DNA of 64,000 nucleotides from Cohnella cholangitidis (GCF_014107495.1 NZ_CP041969.1:5691501-5755500); one strand, 5' to 3'. Positions 17,142-26,847 are shown, numbered from the stretch's first letter. Notes: generated by a model from the letters alone, not told the origin. Translations and numbers: made by a program.

Positions 17142-19187
17142 ATGATCAATGCTCAGAAACCGAAAATCTGGTATGGCGGAGATTACAACCCCGATCAATG
17201 GGAAAAGCCGGTCTGGGATGAAGATTTAAGAATGTTTAAGCTGGCGGGAATCGATGTGGCTACGTTAAACGTATTCGCGTGGGCTAACAATCAACCCGAT
17301 GAAGATACTTATGAGTTCGGCTGGCTCGACGAAATGATGGACAAGCTTCACGCGGACGGCGTGGGCGTATGCTTGGCGACGAGCACGGCGGCTCACCCTG
17401 CTTGGATGGCGAAAAAATACCCGGACGTCTTGCGCGTCGATTTCGAAGGCCGCAAACGGAAGTTCGGCGGACGCCATAACTCTTGCCCGAACAGCCCGAC
17501 GTATCGGAAGTATTCGGTTCGGATGGCGGAGAAGCTCGCGGAACGTTACAAGGATCATCCCGCGCTTCTTATCTGGCATATTTCCAACGAATACGGCGGT
17601 TATTGCTACTGCGATAATTGCGCGGAAGCATTCCGCGCATGGCTGCAAAAGCGTTACGGTTCGATCGCGGCGGTGAACAAAGCTTGGAACGCCAGTTTCT
17701 GGGGCCATACGTTCTACGATTGGGACGAGATCGTGCCTCCGAACGTGCTGAGCGAAGAGTGGAGAAGCTGGAACGGACGCACGGCGACGAATTTTCAAGG
17801 AATCTCGCTCGATTACTGCCGGTTCCAATCGGACAGCCTGTTAGAAGCGTACAAGCTGGAATACGACGCGGTTAAGAAGTTCACGCCGAACATTCCGGTT
17901 ACGACGAATCTGATGGGCGCGTTCAAGGAGTTAGACTACCATAAATGGGCCAAGCATATGGACGTCGTCTCGTGGGACAACTACCCGTCGTTGGACACGC
18001 CTTACAGCTATACGGCGATGATGCACGATCTCATGCGCGGTCTTAAAGAAGGTCAGCCGTTCATGCTGATGGAGCAGACGCCAAGCCAGCAAAACTGGCA
18101 GCCGTACAACTCCTTGAAACGCCCGGGAGTCATGAGGCTGTGGAGCTATCAAGCGGTTGCCCGCGGCGCGGATACGGTCATGTTCTTCCAATTGCGCCGT
18201 TCTATCGGAGCTTGCGAGAAATATCACGGGGCTGTCATCGAGCATGTCGGCAACGAGAATACGCGGGTATTCCGGGAATGCGCGGAACTTGGTTCGGAAC
18301 TGTTCAAGCTAGGAGATTCGCTTCTCGATTCGCGTGTCCAAGCGAAAGTCGCGATCTTATTCGATTGGGACAACTGGTGGGCGGTGGAGCTGTCCAGCGG
18401 TCCGACCATCGCGTTGAAATACGTGGAAGAGCTGCATAAATACTATGACGCGCTCTACCAAGCGAACATTGCCGTAGACGTGATCGGCGTGGATGCGGAT
18501 TTTAGCGGGTACGACCTCGTTATTGCTCCCGTAATGTACATGGTCAAGTCAGGCGTTGCCAAAAAACTGGAAGAGTACGTTCAAGCTGGAGGCTCGTTCA
18601 TTACGACTTATTTCAGCGGAATCGTCAACGAGAACGATATCGTTACGCTTGGCGGATACCCAGGCGAGCTGCGGAAATTGCTCGGCATCTGGTCGGAGGA
18701 AATCGATGCTTTGCTTCCTTCCCAGAGCAATCGGATGATCGTGACCGCTTCGTCCGAAGGGTTGAAGGAGTCTTACGGCTGCGGGATGCTGTGCGATCTG
18801 ATTCATCCCGAAGGCTCTTCCGTAGTGGCCGAGTACGGAGAAGACTTCTACAAAGGAATGCCGGCGTTGACGGTGAATAAATTCGGTGCGGGGGAAGCTT
18901 GGTACGTGGCGACGAGTCCCGAAGCGGCATTCCTTCAAGATTGGCTGCCTAAGCTCTGCGCCGAGCGCGGAATCGAACCGTTAGTGGCTTCCTCTCCCGT
19001 AGGCATTGAAACATCGTTGCGCGAGAAGGACGGAGCGAAGTACCTGTTCGTGTTGAATCATAACGCCGAAGCTTCCCGAGTTTCTCTGGGTCTTCAGGCC
19101 GGGACCGATTTATTGACCGATAAACGTCTGACGGGCGATGTCGAGCTCGCAGGCCGGGACTTGTGGATCATTAAATTAGACGCATAA
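17142..19187 (+). CDS. beta-galactosidase, GH42
   Basis: Hydrolyses beta-galactosides; 681 residues, typical for the intracellular GH42 enzymes. KIWYGGDYNPDQWEKPVWDEDL opens the barrel. Acid/base Glu150 lies in WHISNEYGG and nucleophile Glu311 in MLMEQTPS. The four zinc-site cysteines of the family are present (NSCPNSP, then YCYCDNC). Trimerisation domain and a small C-terminal domain follow (DLLTDKRLTGDVEL). No signal peptide. Ribosome site GAGGTG precedes the ATG. Divergent from an AraC regulator; followed by a terminator. Confidence 0.95.
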   Translation: MINAQKPKIWYGGDYNPDQWEKPVWDEDLRMFKLAGIDVATLNVFAWANNQPDEDTYEFGWLDEMMDKLHADGVGVCLATSTAAHPAWMAKKYPDVLRVDFEGRKRKFGGRHNSCPNSPTYRKYSVRMAEKLAERYKDHPALLIWHISNEYGGYCYCDNCAEAFRAWLQKRYGSIAAVNKAWNASFWGHTFYDWDEIVPPNVLSEEWRSWNGRTATNFQGISLDYCRFQSDSLLEAYKLEYDAVKKFTPNIPVTTNLMGAFKELDYHKWAKHMDVVSWDNYPSLDTPYSYTAMMHDLMRGLKEGQPFMLMEQTPSQQNWQPYNSLKRPGVMRLWSYQAVARGADTVMFFQLRRSIGACEKYHGAVIEHVGNENTRVFRECAELGSELFKLGDSLLDSRVQAKVAILFDWDNWWAVELSSGPTIALKYVEELHKYYDALYQANIAVDVIGVDADFSGYDLVIAPVMYMVKSGVAKKLEEYVQAGGSFITTYFSGIVNENDIVTLGGYPGELRKLLGIWSEEIDALLPSQSNRMIVTASSEGLKESYGCGMLCDLIHPEGSSVVAEYGEDFYKGMPALTVNKFGAGEAWYVATSPEAAFLQDWLPKLCAERGIEPLVASSPVGIETSLREKDGAKYLFVLNHNAEASRVSLGLQAGTDLLTDKRLTGDVELAGRDLWIIKLDA

Positions 19188-19204
19188 GGGATAAGAATAC
19201 AGGG

Positions 19205-19250
19205 CGACTCCTCGCGCAAGCCGATTTCGGCCGCGGAGGAGTCGTTTTGT
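19205..19250 (+). terminator. terminator after the GH42 gene
   Basis: CGACTCCTCGCG pairs with CGCGGAGGAGTCG with a one-base bulge, followed by TTTTGTTGTT. Confidence 0.7.
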
Positions 19251-19331
19251 TGTTCGCTGAATTAAGACTTATGGAACCATGATAAAAGCTGCGCCGTATG
19301 AGATAATAGGCATAGAGAGGAGTGAGTGAGG

Positions 19332-19895
19332 ATGAGTTTCTTTAAGAAGATTACGGACACGGTTAGCAAAGGAGTAACAACGGCAACCGAGAAAGCGCAA
19401 CAAACCGTCGAGATCACGAGATTAAACTCGCAAATATCCGGCAAACGCAAGGAAATCGAAAAATTGTTCGCTCTCATCGGCGAATCCGTATACGATGGAT
19501 ATCAAGCCCACGACTTGTCTTTGGCGCAATCGAAGGTGGTTACGAGATGCGAGGAAATCACCGCTATTCGATTAGAGATCGACGCCTTGAACGATCGGAT
19601 CAAATCGATTCGCAACGAGAAGGATTGCGTGTGCGGCAAACGGTTGCCGGAAGATACCCGGTTCTGTCCATCCTGCGGCAATCGGTTCCCGGATCCGATA
19701 CCGGTCGAGTTGGAGAAAACTCCGGTACAGGTAGACCCCGTCGTTCCCGAAGATTCGAACGACGTCTCCGAGACGGCGCAGGAAGATGAGCCTGTCAAGG
19801 CTCATGTCGACCAGCGCCAGATTTGCAATAGCTGCGGTACGCCTTTATACGCGGATAGTCATTATTGTCCGGCTTGCGGGCAACCGACCCGATGA
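19332..19895 (+). CDS. coiled-coil protein with two zinc ribbons
   Basis: 187 residues, not recognised as a named family member. Residues 1-95 are predicted helical with a coiled coil (VEITRLNSQISGKRKEIEKL and AIRLEIDALNDRIKSI). Two Cys4 zinc ribbons follow: CVCGKRLPEDTRFCPSCG near residue 100 and CNSCGTPLYADSHYCPACG at the C-terminus, joined by an acidic, Pro-rich linker. No membrane segment. ATG at 19332 is chosen over GTG 19326 because AGGAG lies 9 bases upstream. Single-gene unit with its own terminator. Such proteins often act as scaffolds, but no role is inferred. Confidence 0.8.
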   Translation: MSFFKKITDTVSKGVTTATEKAQQTVEITRLNSQISGKRKEIEKLFALIGESVYDGYQAHDLSLAQSKVVTRCEEITAIRLEIDALNDRIKSIRNEKDCVCGKRLPEDTRFCPSCGNRFPDPIPVELEKTPVQVDPVVPEDSNDVSETAQEDEPVKAHVDQRQICNSCGTPLYADSHYCPACGQPTR

Positions 19896-19908
19896 GCGAA
19901 TAAATCGA

Positions 19909-19957
19909 CAGCCCCGATCGTCCCGTTCGAAGCAACGGACAACCGGGGCTGTTTTTA
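19909..19957 (+). terminator. terminator after the zinc-ribbon gene
   Basis: CAGCCCCG / CGGGGCTG outer stem with an inner hairpin, then TTTTTATTAT. Confidence 0.8.
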
Positions 19958-19975
19958 TTATCGTATGGACAACGA

Positions 19976-20809
19976 TTATTCCTTGACCGCTCCGGCGGTA
20001 ATTCCCGAGAAAACGTATCGTTGAAGGAATAAATAGAGCAGCAACGTCGGGATCAGTACGATTAGAATGGCCGCGGATAGCTGCTCGAAACTGGAAGCCC
20101 GTTGCCCGACGAACGACATCAGCGACGTCGATAACGTATGCAGTTCTTTGGAAGGCATGTACAAATAGGGAATGTACATGTCGTTCATGATATCGACCGC
20201 TTTGATGATGCCGAGAGTCGCGGATGCCGGCAGCAATAAAGGGAAGAGAATTCGAGTAAAGATACTGACATAGGACGCCCCGTCGATCATCGCGCTCTCG
20301 TCCAGCTGCGACGAGATTTTCTCGATGAATTGCAAGAAAATGAAGATTTGCAACAAGTCGGTTCCGGCGTAGATGAGCAGCGGCGCGCCTAACGAATCAT
20401 ATAATCCGAAGCTTTTGATAATCTGAAACCGAGCTACTTCCGTCGTGTAGAACGGAACGACCATGGCAACGATGAACATGCCCATGATGACCTTCTTGAA
20501 GCGGAAATCGAAGCGGTTCAGAACGTAGGCCGTCATCGCCCCGAGAATCGTGTTCAGGAACACGCTGACCAAGACCAGAATACCCGTATTTTTGAATCCG
20601 ATCAGCATATTCCCTTTTTCGAAAGCCGTCTTCAGATTGTCGAAGCTCCAGGTTTTGGGTAAGGCGAGCGGAGACGAGCTCATGAGATCCCCCGGCGACT
20701 TGAAGGCTGTCAAAACGTTGATCAGGATCGGAAAAAGCACGATGACGGAGATGAACGCGAACAAGAGATACATTAACGGGAGGGAACGGGTTTGTGCGTT
20801 AAGTTTCAT
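19976..20809 (-). CDS. sugar ABC transporter permease, MalG/YesQ type
   Basis: 277 residues with six predicted membrane segments. The cytoplasmic EAA loop reads ESAMIDGASYVSIFTRILFPLLLP, the contact site for the ATPase. Second permease of a carbohydrate importer; its start is one base after the stop of the partner permease gene (20811), so the two are coupled. It is the last gene of the minus-strand operon kinase-regulator-binding protein-permease-permease. No ATPase gene is present, which is usual for this class in Bacilli, where a shared MsmX-type ATPase serves many importers. Confidence 0.93.
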   Translation of the reverse strand: MKLNAQTRSLPLMYLLFAFISVIVLFPILINVLTAFKSPGDLMSSSPLALPKTWSFDNLKTAFEKGNMLIGFKNTGILVLVSVFLNTILGAMTAYVLNRFDFRFKKVIMGMFIVAMVVPFYTTEVARFQIIKSFGLYDSLGAPLLIYAGTDLLQIFIFLQFIEKISSQLDESAMIDGASYVSIFTRILFPLLLPASATLGIIKAVDIMNDMYIPYLYMPSKELHTLSTSLMSFVGQRASSFEQLSAAILIVLIPTLLLYLFLQRYVFSGITAGAVKE

Positions 20810-20810
20810 G

Positions 20811-21686
20811 TTAATCCCCTTTCCCTTTGAACAATTTGCTTTGGAAGTAACTGAACAAAATGATCATCAGCATAAGGATAATCGCCAACGACGAGGCAAG
20901 ACCGTAATTATTGTACTTAAATGCCGTTTGAATGGTATATACCGTAAAGGTCGTACTTGCAAGCCCCGGTCCTCCTTGAGTCATAAGGAACGGAATATCG
21001 AACACTTGCAGGGCGCCCCGGACGTTCAAGAACAGGACGATTTCCATCACTCGGGAGATGCCCGGGAGGGTGATATGCACGAACTTTTTCACGGGGCCGG
21101 CACCGTCGATCGTCGCGGCTTCGTACAGATCGTTCGGGATCGATTGCAGCCCGGCGAGAAACAAGATGACGTGCAATCCGCTGAATCTCCACAAGGAGAC
21201 GACGATCAGCGAGTAGTTGACGACGCCTTTGTCGCTTAACCAGTTTTGAATCCAGCTTTCCAATCCGATTGCTTCAAGTAAAGCGTTAATCGGGCCGTTG
21301 ATCGGGTTGTAGAGGAAGCTGAACAAGTAGGCGACGGCTACGCCGTTTAAGATATAAGGCATAAAAACGATGGATCTGAAAAAGTTGCTTGCCCGCATCT
21401 TGTTATTCAGGAATACGGCCACCATGACTTCCAGCGGGATGAAAACCGCGTGAATGCCGAAATAAAGGAAGTTGTTAGTGAGCGCTTTCCATACGTCCGG
21501 ATTTTTGAAGGCGTCAATGTAATTGTCAATGCCAACGTAGTTAAAGCTCTTGCTGATTCCGTTCCAATCCGTCAAGCTGAATTGCAGCAAACGAAGCGAT
21601 GGATAGAGCAGGAAGAGGAGAAGCAGGGTAACCGGCACGAACAGAAACGAGACGACGACCAGCTTCTTTTGCAACGAATAACTCAT
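20811..21686 (-). CDS. sugar ABC transporter permease, MalF/YesP type
   Basis: 291 residues, six membrane segments, with the EAA loop EAATIDGAGPVKKFVHITLPGI. Forms the membrane pore with the downstream permease. It starts about 100 bases after the binding-protein gene, across a 12-bp hairpin that may lower its expression relative to that protein. Substrate unknown; plant-polysaccharide oligosaccharides are typical for this family, which is inference. Confidence 0.93.
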   Translation of the reverse strand: MSYSLQKKLVVVSFLFVPVTLLLLFLLYPSLRLLQFSLTDWNGISKSFNYVGIDNYIDAFKNPDVWKALTNNFLYFGIHAVFIPLEVMVAVFLNNKMRASNFFRSIVFMPYILNGVAVAYLFSFLYNPINGPINALLEAIGLESWIQNWLSDKGVVNYSLIVVSLWRFSGLHVILFLAGLQSIPNDLYEAATIDGAGPVKKFVHITLPGISRVMEIVLFLNVRGALQVFDIPFLMTQGGPGLASTTFTVYTIQTAFKYNNYGLASSLAIILMLMIILFSYFQSKLFKGKGD

Positions 21687-21707
21687 TCCACATCCCCTTA
21701 ATCATTT

Positions 21708-21735
21708 GGAGAAAGCCTCGGAAGAGGCTTTCTCC
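21708..21735 (-). promoter_or_regulatory. intercistronic hairpin between binding-protein and permease genes
   Basis: Perfect 12-bp stem GGAGAAAGCCTC / GAGGCTTTCTCC with a four-base loop. No T-run follows on the minus strand, so it is more likely a partial terminator or a 3' stabiliser of the binding-protein transcript than a full stop. Confidence 0.6.
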
Positions 21736-21784
21736 AGTCGTAATGGTTTCTATTTTGTCTATGGAGGCTAGCGGTCGAGCTTCA

Positions 21785-23116
21785 TTACTTGGAGGCTTTG
21801 GCTTTCGCCCATTTATCGTTCAGGTCAGGCAGGATGTCGTCTACTTTCTTCCCGGCCATCATATCCTGGCCGATCGCCTTCACGTCCAATTGAATGGCGT
21901 TCGTAATTCTTGTGTATTCCGCATCTCCAGGAATATAGCTGAACGATTCGTTCTTGTTGCTCGCGAAGAACGCGTTCAGGAAAGGAACGTTGGACTCCAC
22001 GCCTTCGAACGTAGATACGAGCTTCTGAGCGTCGATGTAAGTTTGATAGACGTCAGGCGAGAAGAACCAGGTTAGGAACGCTTTGGCTTCGTCTTGATGA
22101 TCCGAGCCGTTCGTAATGCCGTAGAAGTGGTCGGTAAACATCATGAGCTTAAGCGGTTCGTTTTCCGATTCGCGATAAGGCATCGGGAAAGCGGCGAGGT
22201 CGTCGATATTGCCGACCTTGGATTCGTAAGTAGGAGCGAACCACGATCCGGCGGCAACGACGGCAGCTTGCTTGGAAGAGAACAGATCGGTTGCTTGATC
22301 CCAACTAATGCCCAGCGGATCGGGCCCCATGACGTTGCTGGAGTACAGTTGTTCGATTTGCTTATACGCTTTGTGGAACGGTTTGCCTTCGGAGAAAGGC
22401 TGATCGTCCTTCGCCATGTCGCTAAGATAGCTTTCGGAACCGGATACGATCTGCGGAAGAAATTCGTTGAACGGATAATCCGGCCATGCATCCTTGCCGC
22501 CCATGGCGTAAGGGATGTATTTGCTGTTGTCTTTGATTTTAGTCAGAACGTCGACGAATTGCGGCCAAGTCGTCGGAACTTGCAGGTTCAACTCCTGGAA
22601 AATGCTCGGGTGGTAATAGACGAGCTCGGGAAACGCCATCATCGGAACCGCGTATACTTTGCCGTCTATCGCGAATTTATCCGCGTATTTATTTTTGGCC
22701 AGATACGCTTCTCCGTCCAGCGGGAGCAATTGTTCTTGAAAATCGTGCAGCCAGTTCGGCTTGAGTCCCATGATGTCGGGAAGTTCGTTGCCCGTCGCGC
22801 GAACCTTCATGGCTTGCAGATAGTCTCCGTCGGATTTGAAGGTTTCCAGCTCGACTTTTACGTTCGAAGCTACCGCAGTGTATTCTTTGACTTTTTCATC
22901 GAGATAAGTAAGGAAATCGTTGTTGACATCCCAAATCGCCATTTTTAACGTTACTTTTTCTTTATTGGCGGACGAGGATGCGGACTGCGATGCCGCGGGC
23001 GATGGAGAAGACGAGGACGATGCCCCTTGTTCGTTGCTGCCGCCGCATGCCGTAATGACGGTGAACGACGCGAGCATGGCCGTCAGCAACAGGGTGACTT
23101 TTGACTTTCTTTTCAT
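21785..23116 (-). CDS. extracellular sugar-binding lipoprotein of an ABC importer
   Basis: 443 residues. An N-terminal lipoprotein signal is plain: MKRKSK, hydrophobic core, then VITACGG with the lipidated Cys near residue 24, followed by a Ser/Pro-rich linker (about residues 30-50). The rest is a family 1 solute-binding fold (VNNDFLTYLDEKVKEYTA, MGLKPNWLHDF, GGKDAWPDYPFNEF, AFLTWFFSPDVYQ). Anchored to the outer face of the membrane, it delivers substrate to the two permeases. A GGGAGGG ribosome site precedes the ATG. A two-component system encoded directly upstream probably controls it. Confidence 0.93.
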   Translation of the reverse strand: MKRKSKVTLLLTAMLASFTVITACGGSNEQGASSSSSPSPAASQSASSSANKEKVTLKMAIWDVNNDFLTYLDEKVKEYTAVASNVKVELETFKSDGDYLQAMKVRATGNELPDIMGLKPNWLHDFQEQLLPLDGEAYLAKNKYADKFAIDGKVYAVPMMAFPELVYYHPSIFQELNLQVPTTWPQFVDVLTKIKDNSKYIPYAMGGKDAWPDYPFNEFLPQIVSGSESYLSDMAKDDQPFSEGKPFHKAYKQIEQLYSSNVMGPDPLGISWDQATDLFSSKQAAVVAAGSWFAPTYESKVGNIDDLAAFPMPYRESENEPLKLMMFTDHFYGITNGSDHQDEAKAFLTWFFSPDVYQTYIDAQKLVSTFEGVESNVPFLNAFFASNKNESFSYIPGDAEYTRITNAIQLDVKAIGQDMMAGKKVDDILPDLNDKWAKAKASK

Positions 23117-23243
23117 TTTGTAAACCCTCCCAGTGGTTGGTTGTAATCGCTTTCGAAACTGATTGTATCGGGAATGAGGGCGCTTTCATATGAACATCCT
23201 TGTTCTTTTTTTCTCTCTTTTTATCCTCGGCGCGGGAGAGAGA

Positions 23244-24857
23244 TTACTTGGATAATTTCTCTTCCCGATATTCAAGCGGCGTTTTTCCGGTTACTTTTTT
23301 GAAAATTTTGCTGAAATGGCCTTGGTTCGGATAACCGACTTTCTCGGCGATTTCGTAGATTTTCATTCCGCTGCTCATGAACAGGATAGCCTGTTCTACT
23401 CTTGTGCGCGTTACGTATTCGACGAACGTTTCCCCGGTTTCCTTGGCGAAAATTTTGCTTAAATAACTTTCGCTGATTCCGACGGCTTCGCTAGCGCTCA
23501 ACAAAGAAATCGGTTCCTGATAGTGCCGGTCGATCCACTTTTTCACCTTATCGACTAACGGCGGAGAGTTTTCCAGGATCCTTTTTTTGGGATCGACGTT
23601 ATCGAAGACGGATTGAATGAGCGAGCGGAACGAGATATTCAACTGACTCGCCTGCTCGTAATGCGCTAATCGCTCGACGGGAGATTCTTGTTCGCCGATG
23701 CTGACCCAGTTAAGTCCTTTGGAATAGAGCAACGAACTGATTTCCCAGAGCAGCGCCTGGTATACGTGCAACGTTTGCTCGACGGGAACTCCGCATGCGT
23801 TGGCGAGAACGGCCATGCCCTCATCCAGCAGCTTCCGCCACTCCGGATTGCCGGTTTCTAAATGACGCAACAGCTGGGGGGCGTTCCAGACGGGATTCGG
23901 AAGGGTACTCGGATACACGGTAATATCCTCTTCGAAATAAGCTCGCCCGGAACCGAGATAGAATCTGGCTTCCGCCCATTGCTTGGCTAGCTTATGCTGT
24001 TCTCCCCAAGACGAATAATGTCCGCAAATTCGCGATATGCCTAGGGTCGTCTCCAGATTCATATAGTCGCGTATATGGTGAATGATCTTGTTTGCCATCT
24101 CGGAAACGATCTCTCGGGCTTGAAGTTCTCCGATCTGTCCCGGAATGCGGAATAATAGCGCATATTCCCGTTTGCCGATTTGGGAGATGACGGAATCCAC
24201 GCGATAGACGTCCGCGACTTGGCGAATAGAATGGGCGATCAGGCGGCTGCGGTGCTTGTCCAAATCCTTGTCCCCTTGATGGGATTGCCGGTCGATTAGC
24301 AAGCAACTTACGATATGCCGGGAACCTGCCGAGGATAATAGCCATTCGGAACCTGCGTCTTCTTCCTCCGTCAGGGTTTGTTCCGACAAAATCAGCGAAC
24401 GAAACGTTTCTTCCCTGATCTGCTCTACGCGCGCAAGGCTTTCTAGCTGTTTCTGCTCTTGGAGGTCGTTCGCTTCGCCTATTTTGCGAACCGTCTTCTG
24501 AATGACTTCCCCGACATGCTCCGCGTTCAGATCCTCTTTGATGATGTAGTCGTGCGCGCCGTATACGAAGGCTTGGCGGACGTAATCGTACTGGGAATAA
24601 GCGCTTAGAACGATAACGGCCGTTTTCCTGCCTTCTTCCGTCTCTCTTAGCTGCTTCAGAAACTCGATGCCGGAAAGGATGGGCATCTGAATGTCGGCGA
24701 TGACCAAGTCGATGCGATGCGGAGCGATCATTCTTAACGCGTCCTTACCGTTCGAAGCTTCTCCGGCGATCTCGCATCCGTATTCGTCCCAACGTATGAG
24801 TTCCCTTAACGCGAGCCTATAGATCGGCTCGTCGTCCACGATTAATACTCTAAGCAT
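23244..24857 (-). CDS. response regulator with AraC-type output, YesN-like
   Basis: 537 residues: receiver domain at 1-120 (LRVLIVDDEPIYR; phosphoacceptor Asp55 in LVIADIQMP; conserved Lys in AHDYIIKEDL), a long middle region, and a C-terminal AraC double helix-turn-helix at about 435-535 (ISLLSASEAVGISESYLSKIF; IYEIAEKVGYPNQGHFSKIFKKVTGKTPLEYR). ATG at 24857 is preferred: GAGGAG lies 9 bases upstream, whereas ATG 24866 directly abuts it. It overlaps the kinase gene by eight bases. Likely activates the binding-protein gene 127 bases downstream. Confidence 0.93.
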   Translation of the reverse strand: MLRVLIVDDEPIYRLALRELIRWDEYGCEIAGEASNGKDALRMIAPHRIDLVIADIQMPILSGIEFLKQLRETEEGRKTAVIVLSAYSQYDYVRQAFVYGAHDYIIKEDLNAEHVGEVIQKTVRKIGEANDLQEQKQLESLARVEQIREETFRSLILSEQTLTEEEDAGSEWLLSSAGSRHIVSCLLIDRQSHQGDKDLDKHRSRLIAHSIRQVADVYRVDSVISQIGKREYALLFRIPGQIGELQAREIVSEMANKIIHHIRDYMNLETTLGISRICGHYSSWGEQHKLAKQWAEARFYLGSGRAYFEEDITVYPSTLPNPVWNAPQLLRHLETGNPEWRKLLDEGMAVLANACGVPVEQTLHVYQALLWEISSLLYSKGLNWVSIGEQESPVERLAHYEQASQLNISFRSLIQSVFDNVDPKKRILENSPPLVDKVKKWIDRHYQEPISLLSASEAVGISESYLSKIFAKETGETFVEYVTRTRVEQAILFMSSGMKIYEIAEKVGYPNQGHFSKIFKKVTGKTPLEYREEKLSK

Positions 24858-26649
24858 CTTTGTCATCTCCTCGAAGATTAGGCCATACGACCGTGACGGT
24901 CGTTCCCTGATTCGGCTCGCTCTCTATGGTGATGCCGTATAGAGGGCCGTAGTTCAATCTCAACCGGTCATGGACGTTCTTCAAACCGATGCCGTTAAAG
25001 CTTTCTTGAACGTTCGTTTCCGTAGAATCCAGCAACTTACGCAATACCTCGGGGCTCATTCCTCTCCCGTTGTCGCGAATAACGATTTGGCAATCGTGTC
25101 GACGGGTTTCGCCGGACACGAGGATTAACCCTCTCGTCTCCCTCTCGTGAAGACCGTGGATAATGGCATTCTCGACGATCGGCTGCAACAACAGCTTCAA
25201 AATTCGGTTCGAGCTCGTCTCGGGATCGATCTCATAGCGGATGTCGAACTGGTCTCCGTACCTGATCTTCATGATCTGCACGTAATAGTCGAGCAGCTTG
25301 ATTTCTTCCTCGACGGTCGTATACATGCCGCCGCGATTGAAGGCGGAAGAGAGAAGCTTGGTCAACGCTTCGGTCATTTTCTGGATATTGACCGCATTCG
25401 AGATGCTGGCCATCAGCTTAATCGTATTTAAGGTGTTCAACAGGAAATGCGGGTTGATCTGCGATTGAAGGGAGGCGATCTCCGCTAGCCTTTTCTGGGT
25501 TTCCTTGTCCTCGATTTCTTGGATCGACGATTTCAGTCGGGACACCATCTCATTGAATGTCACTCCGAGCACGTAGGTTTCGATAGGGCCGGATTCCTTG
25601 ATCTTAGCCTTGAGGTTGCCAGCTTTAACGGCAGCCATCTGATTCACGAGCGAACCGATCGGTTTAACGATGCTGCGTACGAGCAGATAGGAGACGAGCA
25701 GGAATACGATCAGGCCGGCGGCGGACAGCGCCAATATCCGCTTATACATCGTGTTGATTTGCTCTACCATGTTGCTATACGAATAGACTTGAATGTACTT
25801 GAACCCTTGCTCGGAGGAGCGATAGACGATGAACGATTGTCTGCCGTCGATATTCTCTACGTAATTGCCGCTTGTTCCCGCGATCGCTTGCCGGAAGTGG
25901 GGGTTCGAGCTTAGGCCGTCTTTCATCGCGGCTTCGTTAGTCGAAGCGACGACAGAGCCGGATGCATTCAGGACGAAGCCGTCTCCGGCATCGGAAACTT
26001 CGGTTTTGAGGAGTTCCGTGATTTCGGCCGCGTTAAAAACGAAATAAATCATTTCCACTTTGAAGAAAGTCATACTGTAGTTCGGGGCAACCGCGACGCT
26101 TATGTAGTTATCGTTATCGTTGAACATGCCCGAATTCGTCTCGGCTCCCATGATATGCACTTTATTTTTGTCATGAAGAATCTCTTGATACCAAGGTTGA
26201 GCGCGCATTCCTGCTTCGTCAATGGATAAGTTTTGTTTGTAGCTCGCAGCCCCGTTGTCGTTAAAAGTGAACACTACGGATAGAACGTCGGGAGTGTAGT
26301 GGAAGTAACTATGCAAATTGGATTCGAGCTTTCTGCTTAATTCGAGCTGATCTTGCCTCGATTCCGAAAAATGGGCGGAGGAAGCGGCGATAATCATTCC
26401 GCGATCGTTGGCGATCGTCGCGATCGTGTTTTTCATCAGCCGCAGCTTGGCGTCTACCGTATACGAGATTTGTTCCAGCGTCTGCATGGCTCGCGACGTC
26501 GCGTTATCCAGCAGAATCGTATTGAAGGATCTAACGGAATAAGCGGCGATCAAGCTTATGGGGAGAGAAATCATAATGACGAAAGAAACGATTAGAATAG
26601 TCGAAATATTCCATCTCTTCCGATGAGTGGGCGAAGACGTTGGCAGCAA
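24850..26649 (-). CDS. sensor histidine kinase, YesM-like
   Basis: 600 residues in the proposed form. Two membrane segments (ISTILIVSFVIMISLPISLI near residue 15 and ILALSAAGLIVFLLVSYLLV near 310) bracket an extracytoplasmic Cache-like sensor of about 270 residues. HAMP follows (RSIVKPIGSLVNQMAAV), then a His_kinase domain with phospho-His401 in INPHFLLNTLN and an HATPase domain with N box QPIVENAIIHGL and G box DNGRGM. TTG at 26649 is chosen because GAGGAG lies six bases upstream; a TTG at 26721 would add 24 residues but has no ribosome site. It is the first gene of the operon and partner of the YesN-like regulator. Confidence 0.9.
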   Translation of the reverse strand: MLPTSSPTHRKRWNISTILIVSFVIMISLPISLIAAYSVRSFNTILLDNATSRAMQTLEQISYTVDAKLRLMKNTIATIANDRGMIIAASSAHFSESRQDQLELSRKLESNLHSYFHYTPDVLSVVFTFNDNGAASYKQNLSIDEAGMRAQPWYQEILHDKNKVHIMGAETNSGMFNDNDNYISVAVAPNYSMTFFKVEMIYFVFNAAEITELLKTEVSDAGDGFVLNASGSVVASTNEAAMKDGLSSNPHFRQAIAGTSGNYVENIDGRQSFIVYRSSEQGFKYIQVYSYSNMVEQINTMYKRILALSAAGLIVFLLVSYLLVRSIVKPIGSLVNQMAAVKAGNLKAKIKESGPIETYVLGVTFNEMVSRLKSSIQEIEDKETQKRLAEIASLQSQINPHFLLNTLNTIKLMASISNAVNIQKMTEALTKLLSSAFNRGGMYTTVEEEIKLLDYYVQIMKIRYGDQFDIRYEIDPETSSNRILKLLLQPIVENAIIHGLHERETRGLILVSGETRRHDCQIVIRDNGRGMSPEVLRKLLDSTETNVQESFNGIGLKNVHDRLRLNYGPLYGITIESEPNQGTTVTVVWPNLRGDDKDA

Positions 26650-26847
26650 CGGGATCTCCTCTTTCCGCTTGGCGAAATGTATTAATTGTTTACAATAGCA
26701 CTCTCCTAACGGTTTCGACAAGTAATGAGGAGACTTCCCGAAAGTTGTCTCGGCGGGGATGAAACTCGTTTAGAAGCTATTGAAACATGTCATCGGAAGT
26801 AATGTATTTCAAGCGGAACCGATTCGAAATAGTAAAAAACAATACAA

